Assembly (NCBI RefSeq): GCF_900220985.1
Contig: NZ_OCPC01000001.1
Span: forward strand, 1,342,836-1,406,835
Reading direction: 5' to 3'
Length of the DNA: 64,000 nt
Origin: Parahoeflea halophila
GTDB taxonomy: Bacteria > Pseudomonadota > Alphaproteobacteria > Rhizobiales > Rhizobiaceae
This document shows positions 7,951 to 16,204 of the stretch, in pieces; the stretch's first letter is position 1; each line of letters begins with the position of its first letter. The position numbers were made by a program, and so were the translations under genes. The notes below the pieces were generated by a model. The model was given only the letters and a program-made list of their open reading frames with translations. It ran no database searches and was not told the DNA's origin.

Positions 7951-9567
7951 ATGGCGGATGATATAAGCGCAGACATACTGATCGTCGGTACCGGCGTCGC
8001 GGGAGCCATCGCCGGAGCCAAGCTCGCAGCAAAGGGACTGAGCGTTGCGTTTCTGGAAACCGGCAAGCGAATTGACCGCTACGAATCAGTCGAGCGGTTC
8101 TGGAGTGCCAAGATCAAGGTGCCGGAATCAGCCTATCCCAACGACCCGGAGGCCTCGCACCCGCTGTCGCACCGGATCGAAGAATTCTATCAGCAGCAGG
8201 GTCCCGAACTGTTCAAATCTACCTACATCAAGGTGGTTGGCGGAACCACTTGGCACTGGCTCGGGACGACGCTGCGAAATCTGCCGTCGGACTTCAAACT
8301 AAAAACCTTGTACGGGCACGGCGTTGACTGGCCAATTGGCTACGACGATCTTGAGCCATTCTACCTTGCTGCCGAAAACGAGATCGGTGTTGCGGGCAAC
8401 TCCGCAGAAGATCTTGGCTCTCCACGGTCAGGCGATTATCCGATGCCGGAAATTCCGATGACCTATCTGGATAAACACTTCCTCGCGGCATTGAACGGAA
8501 CCCGATATGAAGTAAAGGGCACTCCTCAGGGCCGCAATTCGGTCTACCGGCAGGAGCGGCCCGAATGCTGCGGCAACAATTCCTGCATCCCGATTTGCCC
8601 GATCCAGGCCAAGTACGATGCCACCGTTCACGTCGCGCTTGCCGAGCAGGCGGGAGCAAAGGTTTATGAGCAAACCACCGCGACAAAACTCAATGTTGGC
8701 GCGGACGGGATGATCACTTCCGTGGATTTCCGCCGTGCCGACGGCAGCAAAGGAACCGCTTCCGGCAAGGTTGTGATCGTCGCCGCGCACGCACTGGAGA
8801 CCCCGCGCTTGCTGCTCAACTCAGCGCAGGACAACGCACCCAACGGTGTCGCCAACAGTTCCGATCAGGTCGGCCGCAACCTGATGGATCACCCGACCCG
8901 GCTGAGCTGGGCCGAAGCAGCCGAACCCGTATGGCCCTACCGCGGCCCGCTTTCGACCGCTGGAATTGAGAATCTCCGTGACGGGGATTTTCGCAAGCAG
9001 CGCGGTGCCTTTCGCATCGAGATTGGCAATGACGGCCACAGCTGGCCCACAGGCGCGCCTGCGAGCACCGCCGCCGAACTTGCCGCAAAGGGACTTCGCG
9101 GGGAAGAACTGAATGCGGCCATCAAGGACGCGACTTCTCGCCAGATCAGGCTCGCGTCGCTGGTCGAGCAATCTCCCGATGCTGAAAACCGCGTGACACT
9201 CGACCCTGACAAGCGCGACGCCAATGGCGTTCCGCTGCCTCGCATCCATTTCGACTTCGACGACTACACACGCAGCGGCCTTGAGGCTGCCCAGGCGGCA
9301 CACGATGAGATCTTCAAGGCTCTCGGGGCGACGAACATCAAGCACTCGCCCGACATCCAGGGCGCGGGGCACATCATCGGCACGGTAAGGATGGGAGAGG
9401 ACGCCAGGAGTGCAGTCGTCGACTCGGATTTGCGCAGTTTCGACCATCCGAATCTTTTCTTGCTTGGGTCGGGTACATTCCCGACATCCGCCACAGCCAA
9501 TCCGACACTGACCATTGCCGCCCTCAGCTTGCGGTCGGTTGATGCAATCGCCGCATCCGTCAGATAG
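7951..9567 (+). CDS. GMC oxidoreductase, catalytic subunit of FAD-dependent sugar/polyol dehydrogenase with 3Fe-4S motif
   Basis: 538 aa from ATG 7951 (a TTG seven codons upstream is less likely). The FAD motif GTGVAG is at 13-18. Cys206, Cys207, Cys212 and Cys216 (CCGNNSCIPIC) reproduce the spacing of the 3Fe-4S-ligating cysteines of Burkholderia FAD-glucose dehydrogenase. The GMC active-site His (GAGHIIGT) and Asn (TANPTLT) are near the C-terminus. It should oxidise a sugar or polyol in the periplasm and pass electrons through the Fe-S cluster. The Tat-signal-bearing small subunit is encoded just upstream. The usual multiheme cytochrome c subunit gene is not downstream. Confidence 0.9.
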   Translation: MADDISADILIVGTGVAGAIAGAKLAAKGLSVAFLETGKRIDRYESVERFWSAKIKVPESAYPNDPEASHPLSHRIEEFYQQQGPELFKSTYIKVVGGTTWHWLGTTLRNLPSDFKLKTLYGHGVDWPIGYDDLEPFYLAAENEIGVAGNSAEDLGSPRSGDYPMPEIPMTYLDKHFLAALNGTRYEVKGTPQGRNSVYRQERPECCGNNSCIPICPIQAKYDATVHVALAEQAGAKVYEQTTATKLNVGADGMITSVDFRRADGSKGTASGKVVIVAAHALETPRLLLNSAQDNAPNGVANSSDQVGRNLMDHPTRLSWAEAAEPVWPYRGPLSTAGIENLRDGDFRKQRGAFRIEIGNDGHSWPTGAPASTAAELAAKGLRGEELNAAIKDATSRQIRLASLVEQSPDAENRVTLDPDKRDANGVPLPRIHFDFDDYTRSGLEAAQAAHDEIFKALGATNIKHSPDIQGAGHIIGTVRMGEDARSAVVDSDLRSFDHPNLFLLGSGTFPTSATANPTLTIAALSLRSVDAIAASVR

Positions 9568-9836
9568 CCACAAGGGCGTTTGGTTGCGGAGCGATCGGCA
9601 AGGCGAGCTTCAAGGGGATGGCACGCACGGCAAATCGCGAGATCTTGGCGGCAAGTACCTCGCTGATAGCTTTGTCCAAAAAGAGCCATCACTACGCCTT
9701 CAGATACGCCTGGCTGCAGCACACCCAAGTTCGCCCGCGGTACGCATAAGAAACTATCGCTACGTAATGAGCCGTGGAGCGTCTGCCCGTTTTCACCTAT
9801 GCTGGTCCCTGCCGAATATCGCAAAGGGGTGAGCCG

Positions 9837-10109
9837 ATGATGCATGCACGTTTGATAACCGCCGCGTTCGTTCTGGCATCGAGCTTCAATTACGCGATTG
9901 CACAGGATCTGGACTTCAGCAACCTTCCGGGGGTGGTGCAACAGACCGGCCCATCGGTCAGCTTTGAGGATACTGGCAGTCAGGCCAAACCCGAGTGCAC
10001 CACAGCATTCGAGGTCTATGGCACGGAAAGCAACGTCCCGAAGCGGGTCTACAAGTGCAAAAAAGGCAACATTACAATCACCAGCGACGAGCCCCCCGAG
10101 GGCTACTGA
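9837..10109 (+). CDS. Small secreted protein of unknown function
   Basis: 90 aa from tandem ATGs at 9837 and 9840, preceded by AAAGGGGTGAG. Residues 1-23 form a signal peptide ending in AIA. The mature part has two cysteines (PECTTAF and YKCKKG) that could form one disulfide, and ends in SDEPPEGY. I do not recognise the family. It lies 270 bp after the dehydrogenase, too far for clear operon membership, and has no heme-binding CXXCH, so it is not the missing cytochrome. The 268 bases before it hold no other gene that I can support. Confidence 0.6.
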   Translation: MMHARLITAAFVLASSFNYAIAQDLDFSNLPGVVQQTGPSVSFEDTGSQAKPECTTAFEVYGTESNVPKRVYKCKKGNITITSDEPPEGY

Positions 10110-10277
10110 GGACATTGCAGAGGCGCTTCAGCACCAGTCTGGTTGCGGGCAGGCTGCCTCATGTCCCGGACTAAGCGCACGCGGTAACCTTCGGCCACCC
10201 TTTGGTCCACCTGACCCAAAGCACCTGCCGCCGGCACGCAGCACACGCGGCAGGCATGGTTCAAATGTCCTGTCCGT

Positions 10278-11411
10278 TCAGATCACGTAGGATCGGAGAG
10301 GTTCCAAGCCGTTGAAGGCCACCGACGAATAGGTGGACGTGTAGGCGCCGGTGCCTTCGATCAGCACCTCGTCGCCGATGGTCAGCGAAACCGGCATCGG
10401 GTAGGGCGTCTTCTCGTAAAGCACATCTGCGGAATCGCAGGTGGGACCGGCGAGCACACAGGGCTCCATCGCGTCGCCGTCGCGGGCAGTGACGATCGAA
10501 TAGCGGATCGCTTCGTCCATGGTTTCAGCCAAGCCACCGAACTTGCCGATATCAAGGAACACCCAGCGCACATCTTCCTCGTCGGATTTGCGTGACACCA
10601 ACACCACTTCGGCCTTGATCGCACCGGCATTGCCGACCATTCCACGGCCCGGTTCGATGATGGTTTCAGGAAGCTGGTTGCCGAAATGCTTGCGCAAGGA
10701 TGCATAGATCGCCTGGCCGTAGACCTGGGCGGTCGGGATATCCTTGAGGTAGCGGGTCGGGAAACCGCCACCCATATTGACCATCTTGAGATGGATGCCC
10801 TGCTGCGCCAGCTTGTCAAAAACGCGTTTCGCGTCGCCGAGCGCCGAGTCCCAGGCCTCGGGATTGGTCATCTGCGACCCGACATGGAACGACACGCCAT
10901 GCGATGTCAGGCCCAGCTGGTGGGCATAGACAAGCACATCGACCGCCATCTGCGGCACACAGCCGAATTTGCGCGACAGCGGCCACTCGGCGCCTTCGCC
11001 GTCGGTCAAAACGCGGCAGAACACGCGTGCGCCGGGCGCGGCACGGGCGATCTTCTCCACTTCCTCGTGGCTGTCGACGGCAAACAGCGAAACGCCCAGC
11101 GCATGGGCGCGGGCGATATCGCGTTCTTTCTTGATGGTGTTGCCATAGGACACGCGGTGAGCCGTGGCGCCGGCCTTCATAGCCATTTCGATTTCGGCGA
11201 CCGATGCGCAATCGAAATTGGAGCCAAGATTGGCCAGCAACCGCAGGATTTCCGGTGCCGGATTGGCCTTCACCGCATAGAAGATCGCGCTGTCGGGCAG
11301 CGCCTTGCTGAACGACTGGAAATTGTCGCGCACCACATCGAGATCAACCACCAGGCAAGGGCCATCAGGGCGTCGGGTGCGGATGAAGTCAAGAATGCGT
11401 GCAGTCGTCAT
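10278..11411 (-). CDS. Ornithine (lysine/ornithine) decarboxylase, fold type III
   Basis: 377-aa PLP enzyme of the eukaryotic-type ODC family. The PLP lysine is Lys48 in YAVKANP, the glycine loop is GGGF (~214-217), the phosphate-binding EPGRG is at ~253-257, and the C-terminal catalytic Cys325 lies in PTCDSADV. It decarboxylates ornithine (in some relatives also lysine) to putrescine, the entry step of polyamine synthesis. The roughly 400-nt non-coding, highly structured sequence upstream fits the alphaproteobacterial speF leader, so the gene is probably controlled post-transcriptionally. Confidence 0.93.
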   Translation of the reverse strand: MTTARILDFIRTRRPDGPCLVVDLDVVRDNFQSFSKALPDSAIFYAVKANPAPEILRLLANLGSNFDCASVAEIEMAMKAGATAHRVSYGNTIKKERDIARAHALGVSLFAVDSHEEVEKIARAAPGARVFCRVLTDGEGAEWPLSRKFGCVPQMAVDVLVYAHQLGLTSHGVSFHVGSQMTNPEAWDSALGDAKRVFDKLAQQGIHLKMVNMGGGFPTRYLKDIPTAQVYGQAIYASLRKHFGNQLPETIIEPGRGMVGNAGAIKAEVVLVSRKSDEEDVRWVFLDIGKFGGLAETMDEAIRYSIVTARDGDAMEPCVLAGPTCDSADVLYEKTPYPMPVSLTIGDEVLIEGTGAYTSTYSSVAFNGLEPLRSYVI

Positions 11412-11539
11412 CGGGTGCTCCGTTCCAGGCCCGGTATCGGGGCCAAATTCAGACAGAGCATCGTACGGTCACGTCCCCGCTCCGGCCGTTGGAGGAACCG
11501 GAAGGCTGTGTGAACGCTTGATGCATTCATGGACCACGC

Positions 11540-11850
11540 CTTGCTGGGGCTATGATCCGTTTAGTCTGCCTTGGATTGGTTGGAGAACCCGACCGCACTT
11601 CCGGCAATGAAGGTGTGCCTCTTCAGTAACCCCGGCTGTTGGAAAGCCGGCAGACACCAGAAAGGCCCGCACCGTCGTTGCTTCAAGATGTCCTCGCTCC
11701 ACCGGTTGGCCGGAAAAACGACTGGAGGGGTTAGTTCCAGGTACCTTACCGATTCCTCACCATTCGAGGGTCGGCGGACACCCACAGGCACGTGCGACTT
11801 TGGGCAGAATCGATCTAGGATTTTCGCCTGTCGCAATCAAGTGATTTCTT
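11540..11850 (-). ncRNA. Probable speF-type leader RNA of ornithine decarboxylase
   Basis: The 551-bp gap upstream of the ornithine decarboxylase start contains no convincing gene on the minus strand, but it is rich in helices in the transcript sense: CCGGCT...AGCCGG around 11635-11651, CTGGA...TCCAG around 11722-11742, and a CCGG-paired hairpin around 11701-11714. Closer to the start codon, GGCCC-GATA-CGGGCC type pairing is also visible. A conserved structured element (speF motif, Rfam) is known upstream of this gene in alphaproteobacteria. The assignment rests on gene context and structure; boundaries are approximate and no covariance search was run. Confidence 0.55.
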
Positions 11851-11894
11851 CATCCGGGCTTGAAAAACACCAATCTTGAACGAATATCACGTAA

Positions 11895-11906
11895 TCGTTC
11901 GAACGA
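11895..11906. promoter_or_regulatory. Candidate operator palindrome upstream of LysR gene
   Basis: TCGTTCGAACGA is a perfect 12-bp palindrome 56 bases before the LysR start. LysR-type proteins usually bind dyads upstream of their own or a divergent promoter, so it may serve autoregulation. The TTCGAA core also recurs in a separate cluster near 56.1-56.4 kb. Confidence 0.4.
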
Positions 11907-11962
11907 AGAAGACAGTGCCGCAGTCCTGAGCAGACCGGCGCGAACCGAAGGACCTGCCGCAG

Positions 11963-12856
11963 ATGGATACATTGACCCGGATTCGCGCCTTCATCGATGT
12001 GGTCGAGGCGGAAGGTTTTTCGGCTGCCGGCCGGAAGGTCGGCCGTTCCAAGGCGCTGTTATCAAAATATGTCCGCGAACTCGAGGACGACCTCGGCGCG
12101 TTGCTGCTCAACCGCACGACGCGACAGTTCTCCTTGACCGAAGCAGGACACATCTATTACCGCACCGCCTCTGATATTCTCAAAGAGATCGACAATCTTG
12201 CGGACCTGGTCCGAGAGGGTGCGACCGATCTAAAGGGTCGGATCCGGGTCTCGGCTCCCCGCACATTCGCCGATGCGGCCATTGGCCGTTCACTCATCGA
12301 TTTTGCCGCTGCGCACCCAGATATCACGCTAGAGATCATTTCCGACGACCGCTTCGTCGACCTTGTCGAGGAAGGCTATGACGTGGCCATCCGCATCACC
12401 AAGCTTGAGGATTCCGGCCTGATTGCCCGCAAGCTCTCGGCTTTCGGTTTGGTGGCCTGCGCCTCGCCGGAGTTTCTTCAACAACACGGCCCGATAACGC
12501 ACCCATCACAGCTCGCCGACATCCCTTGTGTCGTCGACACCAATGGCCGGTTTCTCAACAACTGGCGTTTTGAGGGGAAGGACGGAACAGCTCTCGGTGT
12601 CACCGTGCATGGCAGGCTCGAGGTCAACAGCCCTCTGACGGCAATGCGGGCGGCCGAGGCCGGACTTGGTGTGGCAGTCCTGCCGGACTTCATTTTCCGG
12701 GAACGCCAGCCGGGCGGCACGCTTGTACCAATTCTCGAGGAGTTTTCGACGACGGATCGCGGCATTTACGCAATTTACCCGCATCGCCGTTATCTTCCGG
12801 CAAAAGTCCGCGCATTTGTCGACTACCTGAACCAGTGGTTCAAGACGGCCCAGTGA
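11963..12856 (+). CDS. LysR-family transcriptional regulator
   Basis: 297-aa regulator of normal family length. The N-terminal winged helix (residues 1-60, VVEAEGFSAAGRKVGRSKALLSKYVRELEDDLG) is followed by a LysR substrate-binding domain (about 90-295). The sequence resembles the CrgA/DsdC-like group that controls oxidoreductases and efflux genes, but no target can be named. The neighbours are the divergent ornithine decarboxylase leader and the downstream DUF1007 gene, and it may control either (inference). Confidence 0.92.
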   Translation: MDTLTRIRAFIDVVEAEGFSAAGRKVGRSKALLSKYVRELEDDLGALLLNRTTRQFSLTEAGHIYYRTASDILKEIDNLADLVREGATDLKGRIRVSAPRTFADAAIGRSLIDFAAAHPDITLEIISDDRFVDLVEEGYDVAIRITKLEDSGLIARKLSAFGLVACASPEFLQQHGPITHPSQLADIPCVVDTNGRFLNNWRFEGKDGTALGVTVHGRLEVNSPLTAMRAAEAGLGVAVLPDFIFRERQPGGTLVPILEEFSTTDRGIYAIYPHRRYLPAKVRAFVDYLNQWFKTAQ

Positions 12857-12949
12857 CGTCAATGGGAACACAATTACTCCAGTGTCGAAATTTGGTCCAT
12901 ATTCAGTGTAAAGCAGCCCCGGCGGACAAAGCAGGCGGAGCGGCAAATA

Positions 12950-13609
12950 ATGAAAATTGACATGATCAGGCGACTTCGAGTTTTGGCTTTCCTGGCAGGC
13001 CTGATCCTGCCCACCACCGCATCCGCTCATCCCCACGTTTTTGCCGAAGCCCGTCTCGAGATCGAAACCTCCGCCGACGGCCATGTCATCGAGTTTCGCA
13101 ATGTCTGGCGCTTCGATGAGGTCTTTTCCTCGAGCGTCGTTCTGGATTTTGACGAGAATTCCGATCTTGTCCTGGACACCGCCGAACTCGCCAAGATCAG
13201 CGAGATGGTCACCCAGTCGCTTGCCGAATTCGATTACTATGTCAGCGTCACCGCCAACGGAAAAGACGTCGGCATTTCACTGCCCCAGACCATCAATGTC
13301 GACTACCAGGACGGACAGCTGCTGATGTTCTTTGCGGTCGTCCCCGACCAGGAACTTGTTCTCGACGGCAAGATCGCTGTCGGTGTGTTTGATCCAACCA
13401 TGTATGCGGCGCTCGACTTCATCAATGACGAGGACATGATGGTGACCGGCGGGTCGGCAACACGCTGCACCAACACCGTCGTGCGGCCGGACGCCGACGA
13501 GATCATCGCCCAGAACCAGGCATCGCTGACAGAAGCCTTTTTCGAAACCACGGGAAGTGGTGACCTGTCGAAGCTGCTTGCCACCCGGCTGGAGCTGGAA
13601 TGCCTATGA
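12950..13609 (+). CDS. DUF1007 periplasmic protein, partner of metal exporter
   Basis: 219 aa. The signal peptide (residues ~1-26) would be cleaved after ASA, leaving a mature N-terminus that begins HPHVFAE. The exposed His-Pro-His is typical of DUF1007 and suggests metal binding. The domain continues with RFDEVFSSSVVLDFD and INVDYQDGQLLMFF. The stop codon overlaps the start of the NicO-type transporter gene, so the two proteins are almost certainly coproduced. A role in delivering or sensing Ni, Co or Zn in the periplasm is inferred from this pairing. Confidence 0.85.
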   Translation: MKIDMIRRLRVLAFLAGLILPTTASAHPHVFAEARLEIETSADGHVIEFRNVWRFDEVFSSSVVLDFDENSDLVLDTAELAKISEMVTQSLAEFDYYVSVTANGKDVGISLPQTINVDYQDGQLLMFFAVVPDQELVLDGKIAVGVFDPTMYAALDFINDEDMMVTGGSATRCTNTVVRPDADEIIAQNQASLTEAFFETTGSGDLSKLLATRLELECL

Positions 13610-14646
13610 CGGCCAGGACTGCTCGCCGGCTTGCAGCAGCAGCCATAATCCTCACCGTGGCAGCAAGCGCAGCCCATGCGCAATCCTCCCTCGGCATCGG
13701 TTCAGCCGAACCGGCGATCTCGCCGACGGGATTTGGCGGCTCCACCCTCAACTGGATCAACCAGCAGCAGCAGGCATTCTACCGCGCCTTGACCGGCGCA
13801 CTCAAAGCCATGCCCACCGATCCCTGGCAGATGTGGGGGCTGGTCAGCCTTTCATTCCTTTACGGCGTGTTTCACGCCGCTGGTCCCGGCCATGGCAAGG
13901 CGGTGATATCCTCCTACATGATCGCCAATGAAGTGGCGCTCAAACGCGGTGTGGTTCTGGCCCTTTTCTCGTCCATGCTGCAGGCACTCACGGCAATCAC
14001 GGTTGTCGGCGCTGCCTATTACCTGCTGCGAGGACTCTCGGTCTCCATGACGGAGGCCACCCATTTCATGGAAGTGGCGAGTTATGGCTTGATAGCAGCT
14101 TTCGGCCTCTGGCTGCTCAGCCGCAAGCTGCTTTCCCTGCGCCCCGCCCCGGCAGCATTAAGCGGCATGGCCGTCCAGACCGCCCATGCGCATGGCGAAC
14201 ACCATCACCACCATGGCCACCATCACCATCATGGGCATGAACACCACCATCATGATCACGCCGCGGGAGAGGTCTGTTCAACCTGCGGTCACGCCCATGC
14301 GCCGGACCCCAGGTTGATATCCGGGCAGGATTTCAGTGTCCGCGAAGCCTGGGCCGCAGTGGTTGCTGTGGGGTTGAGGCCCTGTTCCGGCGCGCTCATC
14401 GTACTTACATTCTCGATGCTGAACGGGCTCTGGATGGCCGGCATCGTTTCTGCCTTCGCCATGGCGCTGGGTACCGCAATCACGGTGTCTGCCCTGGCGA
14501 CGCTTGCGGTCATGGCCAAGGGTGCGGCTGTCCGTTTGGCCGGAGCTTCCATGGGAGGCGCCGTCGGCACTGTCATCGAAATTCTGGGTGCCGCGATGGT
14601 GTTCGCACTCGGACTGCTACTGCTCGCGGCTTCACTGCAGGCGTGA
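13600..14646 (+). CDS. NicO/RcnA-family nickel-cobalt transporter
   Basis: 348-aa inner-membrane protein with an N-terminal hydrophobic segment and about six further membrane helices. The family signature HAAGPGHGKAVISSYM (~92-107) and LRPCSGALIVLTF in the second half are present. The cytoplasmic or periplasmic loop at ~193-235 is extremely His-rich and followed by CSTCGHAHAPD, consistent with metal sensing. Start ATG 13600 has GGAG five bases upstream; ATG 13606 (ATGA overlap with the DUF1007 stop) is an alternative. It probably exports Ni or Co, but uptake is not excluded. Confidence 0.88.
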   Translation: MPMTARTARRLAAAAIILTVAASAAHAQSSLGIGSAEPAISPTGFGGSTLNWINQQQQAFYRALTGALKAMPTDPWQMWGLVSLSFLYGVFHAAGPGHGKAVISSYMIANEVALKRGVVLALFSSMLQALTAITVVGAAYYLLRGLSVSMTEATHFMEVASYGLIAAFGLWLLSRKLLSLRPAPAALSGMAVQTAHAHGEHHHHHGHHHHHGHEHHHHDHAAGEVCSTCGHAHAPDPRLISGQDFSVREAWAAVVAVGLRPCSGALIVLTFSMLNGLWMAGIVSAFAMALGTAITVSALATLAVMAKGAAVRLAGASMGGAVGTVIEILGAAMVFALGLLLLAASLQA

Positions 14647-14650
14647 TCGC

Positions 14651-14875
14651 CTATTCGGGCGTATCTCCAGGCTTGCGCCGGCTCCTGCCGCGCAGCCAGA
14701 ACACCGCAAAAAATGCCAAGACGAAAATCGACGCCAGGGCATAGGACAGCCATGGTGAGATCTCCGACAGCGACATCATCATCGCCGGCATGAAATAGAA
14801 CACGAGCCCGGTCATCCCGAGAATGACCGCCGCGGCAATCGCGGAAGAGCGGTTTGAAGAGGTCGGTTCGCTCAT
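14651..14875 (-). CDS. Small two-helix membrane protein
   Basis: 74 aa from ATG 14875, chosen for the AAAGGAC ribosome site in front of it. Two hydrophobic segments (about residues 11-31 and 39-61) are followed by a basic RGRSRRKPGD tail, giving a likely helical hairpin with both ends in the cytoplasm. It converges on the metal exporter gene with only 4 bp between them. I do not recognise the family. Confidence 0.6.
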   Translation of the reverse strand: MSEPTSSNRSSAIAAAVILGMTGLVFYFMPAMMMSLSEISPWLSYALASIFVLAFFAVFWLRGRSRRKPGDTPE

Positions 14876-14992
14876 GAGCGTTGTCCTTTGCAATCGGCGT
14901 TTAGGCACCAGATAAGCCTTTTCGCGGTCACTGCAACACCCCGGCACCTCGACGGCAATCCGGCGGCCACCACGTCCGCTGCTTAATCAGCC

Positions 14993-15445
14993 TCAAACCT
15001 CCGGCACATCCGCGGACATGTGAATGACCCGGCGTCCGGGCTGCTCTACTTCACGGTCGATCAGAAACCCCATTCGTCGGTACCAGGAAAGTGCAGGATT
15101 GAGACCATTGGCGATCAATCCGACCCGTGTCTTGCCGAGTTTCCGCGCCCGCTGGAACGTGGCCTCAAGCAGCACGCGGCCGCGGCCTGATCCTGCAGCG
15201 TCGGGCGCCGTGGCAATCGATTCCAGAAACAGCGCCTCATCGAGAACCCGCAGGATCAGCACCCCTCTGAGCGCGCCGCCGCTTTCATCAAGCCAGACCT
15301 CGCACTGTTCAAGGATCTGGCCATAGTCCCACTCCAGCGGGATCGCCTGTGCACCGACCGTCGCTTCCGTGCGCGCATAGGCTGCCCGCTGGAACTTCTC
15401 CACACGCCCGCGCTCAGCGGCCGAAGCGCGCCGCAGCCCCATCAT
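14993..15445 (-). CDS. GNAT-family N-acetyltransferase (small)
   Basis: 150 aa from ATG 15445. This start gives a 4-bp ATGA overlap with the stop of the upstream acetyltransferase, whereas the frame's longer version would run through that gene. The acetyl-CoA loop is at ~93-104 (AAGSGRGRVLLE-like: DAAGSGRGRVLL) and the C-terminal NPALSWYRRMGF is the classic GNAT motif B. Substrate unknown. The pair of overlapping acetyltransferase genes probably forms one transcription unit. Confidence 0.85.
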   Translation of the reverse strand: MMGLRRASAAERGRVEKFQRAAYARTEATVGAQAIPLEWDYGQILEQCEVWLDESGGALRGVLILRVLDEALFLESIATAPDAAGSGRGRVLLEATFQRARKLGKTRVGLIANGLNPALSWYRRMGFLIDREVEQPGRRVIHMSADVPEV

Positions 15446-16122
15446 GCTCGCGCGTCCCTCAATTCTTCCAGGCGCCTTTTCTGGCGGCCGTCGCGCTCGA
15501 AGTTCGCTGGATCGAGCCAGGCCTCGAAAGCCTGTTTCAGCATCGGCCATTCCCCGTCGATCATCGAAAACCAGGCGGTGTCCCGATTGCTTCCCTTGGA
15601 GACGATGTGCTGCCGGAAGACACCCTCGAACTGAAACCCGAGGCGTGTGGCAGTGATCTTGGAGGGCCCGTTCTCATTGTGGCATTTCCACTCGTAGCGG
15701 CGGTAATCGAGCTCCTCGAATACATGCCGCGCCATCAGGTAATGCGCCTCCGTCGACATCGGCGAACGCTTCATCGCGACACCGTGGGCCACCGCGCCGA
15801 CCTCGACAACGCCATTTGCCGGATCCGGCCGCATCAGCGTTGCCATGCCGACGATGTCGCCGCTAACCCGGCTGCGGAAGACGCAGGTTACACTGCCTTG
15901 TTCCTGCTGGGCCTGATCCAGCCAGTCGCAAAACTCTGATGAGGTTTCATAGGGGCCATTCGGAAAGTAGCGGATGAGCTTGCTGACGCCGGCGCCGCCC
16001 AGCGCATTCCACAATGAATTTTCGTGCACCGCGCGTTGATATGGTTCGATCATCACATATCGTCCCGTCGCAGAAAAACCCTGCGGCGCCGGTCGCCCCG
16101 TCCATTCGCTCAAATCACGCAT
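15442..16122 (-). CDS. RimJ/RimL-type GNAT N-acetyltransferase
   Basis: About 226 aa from ATG 16122 (GGTGAG in front; an ATG at 16161 is less well supported). It contains the RimJ/RimL-like pattern: VFRSRVSGDIVGMATLMRPDP, a shortened acetyl-CoA loop, and RRYEWKCHNENGPSKITATRLGFQFEGVFRQHIV, which is highly characteristic of this group. Relatives acetylate ribosomal protein N-termini, amino acids or small molecules. It is divergent from the aminotransferase gene (82-bp gap) and overlaps the smaller acetyltransferase. Confidence 0.88.
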   Translation of the reverse strand: MRDLSEWTGRPAPQGFSATGRYVMIEPYQRAVHENSLWNALGGAGVSKLIRYFPNGPYETSSEFCDWLDQAQQEQGSVTCVFRSRVSGDIVGMATLMRPDPANGVVEVGAVAHGVAMKRSPMSTEAHYLMARHVFEELDYRRYEWKCHNENGPSKITATRLGFQFEGVFRQHIVSKGSNRDTAWFSMIDGEWPMLKQAFEAWLDPANFERDGRQKRRLEELRDARA

Positions 16123-16204
16123 TTGCTCACCAGAATTGAATTTCGCGCCGGGATAGGACATGAGTTGACCGCACAAGACAACCACCGCCGCGAGGAAAAA
16201 TCAG

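Noticed and set aside
9837-10109. Missing cytochrome c subunit of the dehydrogenase
   Set aside because: The small secreted protein has no CXXCH heme-binding motif.
11561-11836. 91-codon minus-strand frame in the ornithine decarboxylase leader
   Set aside because: It starts with TTG, has no ribosome site, and the region looks like structured RNA. A shorter leader peptide is not excluded.
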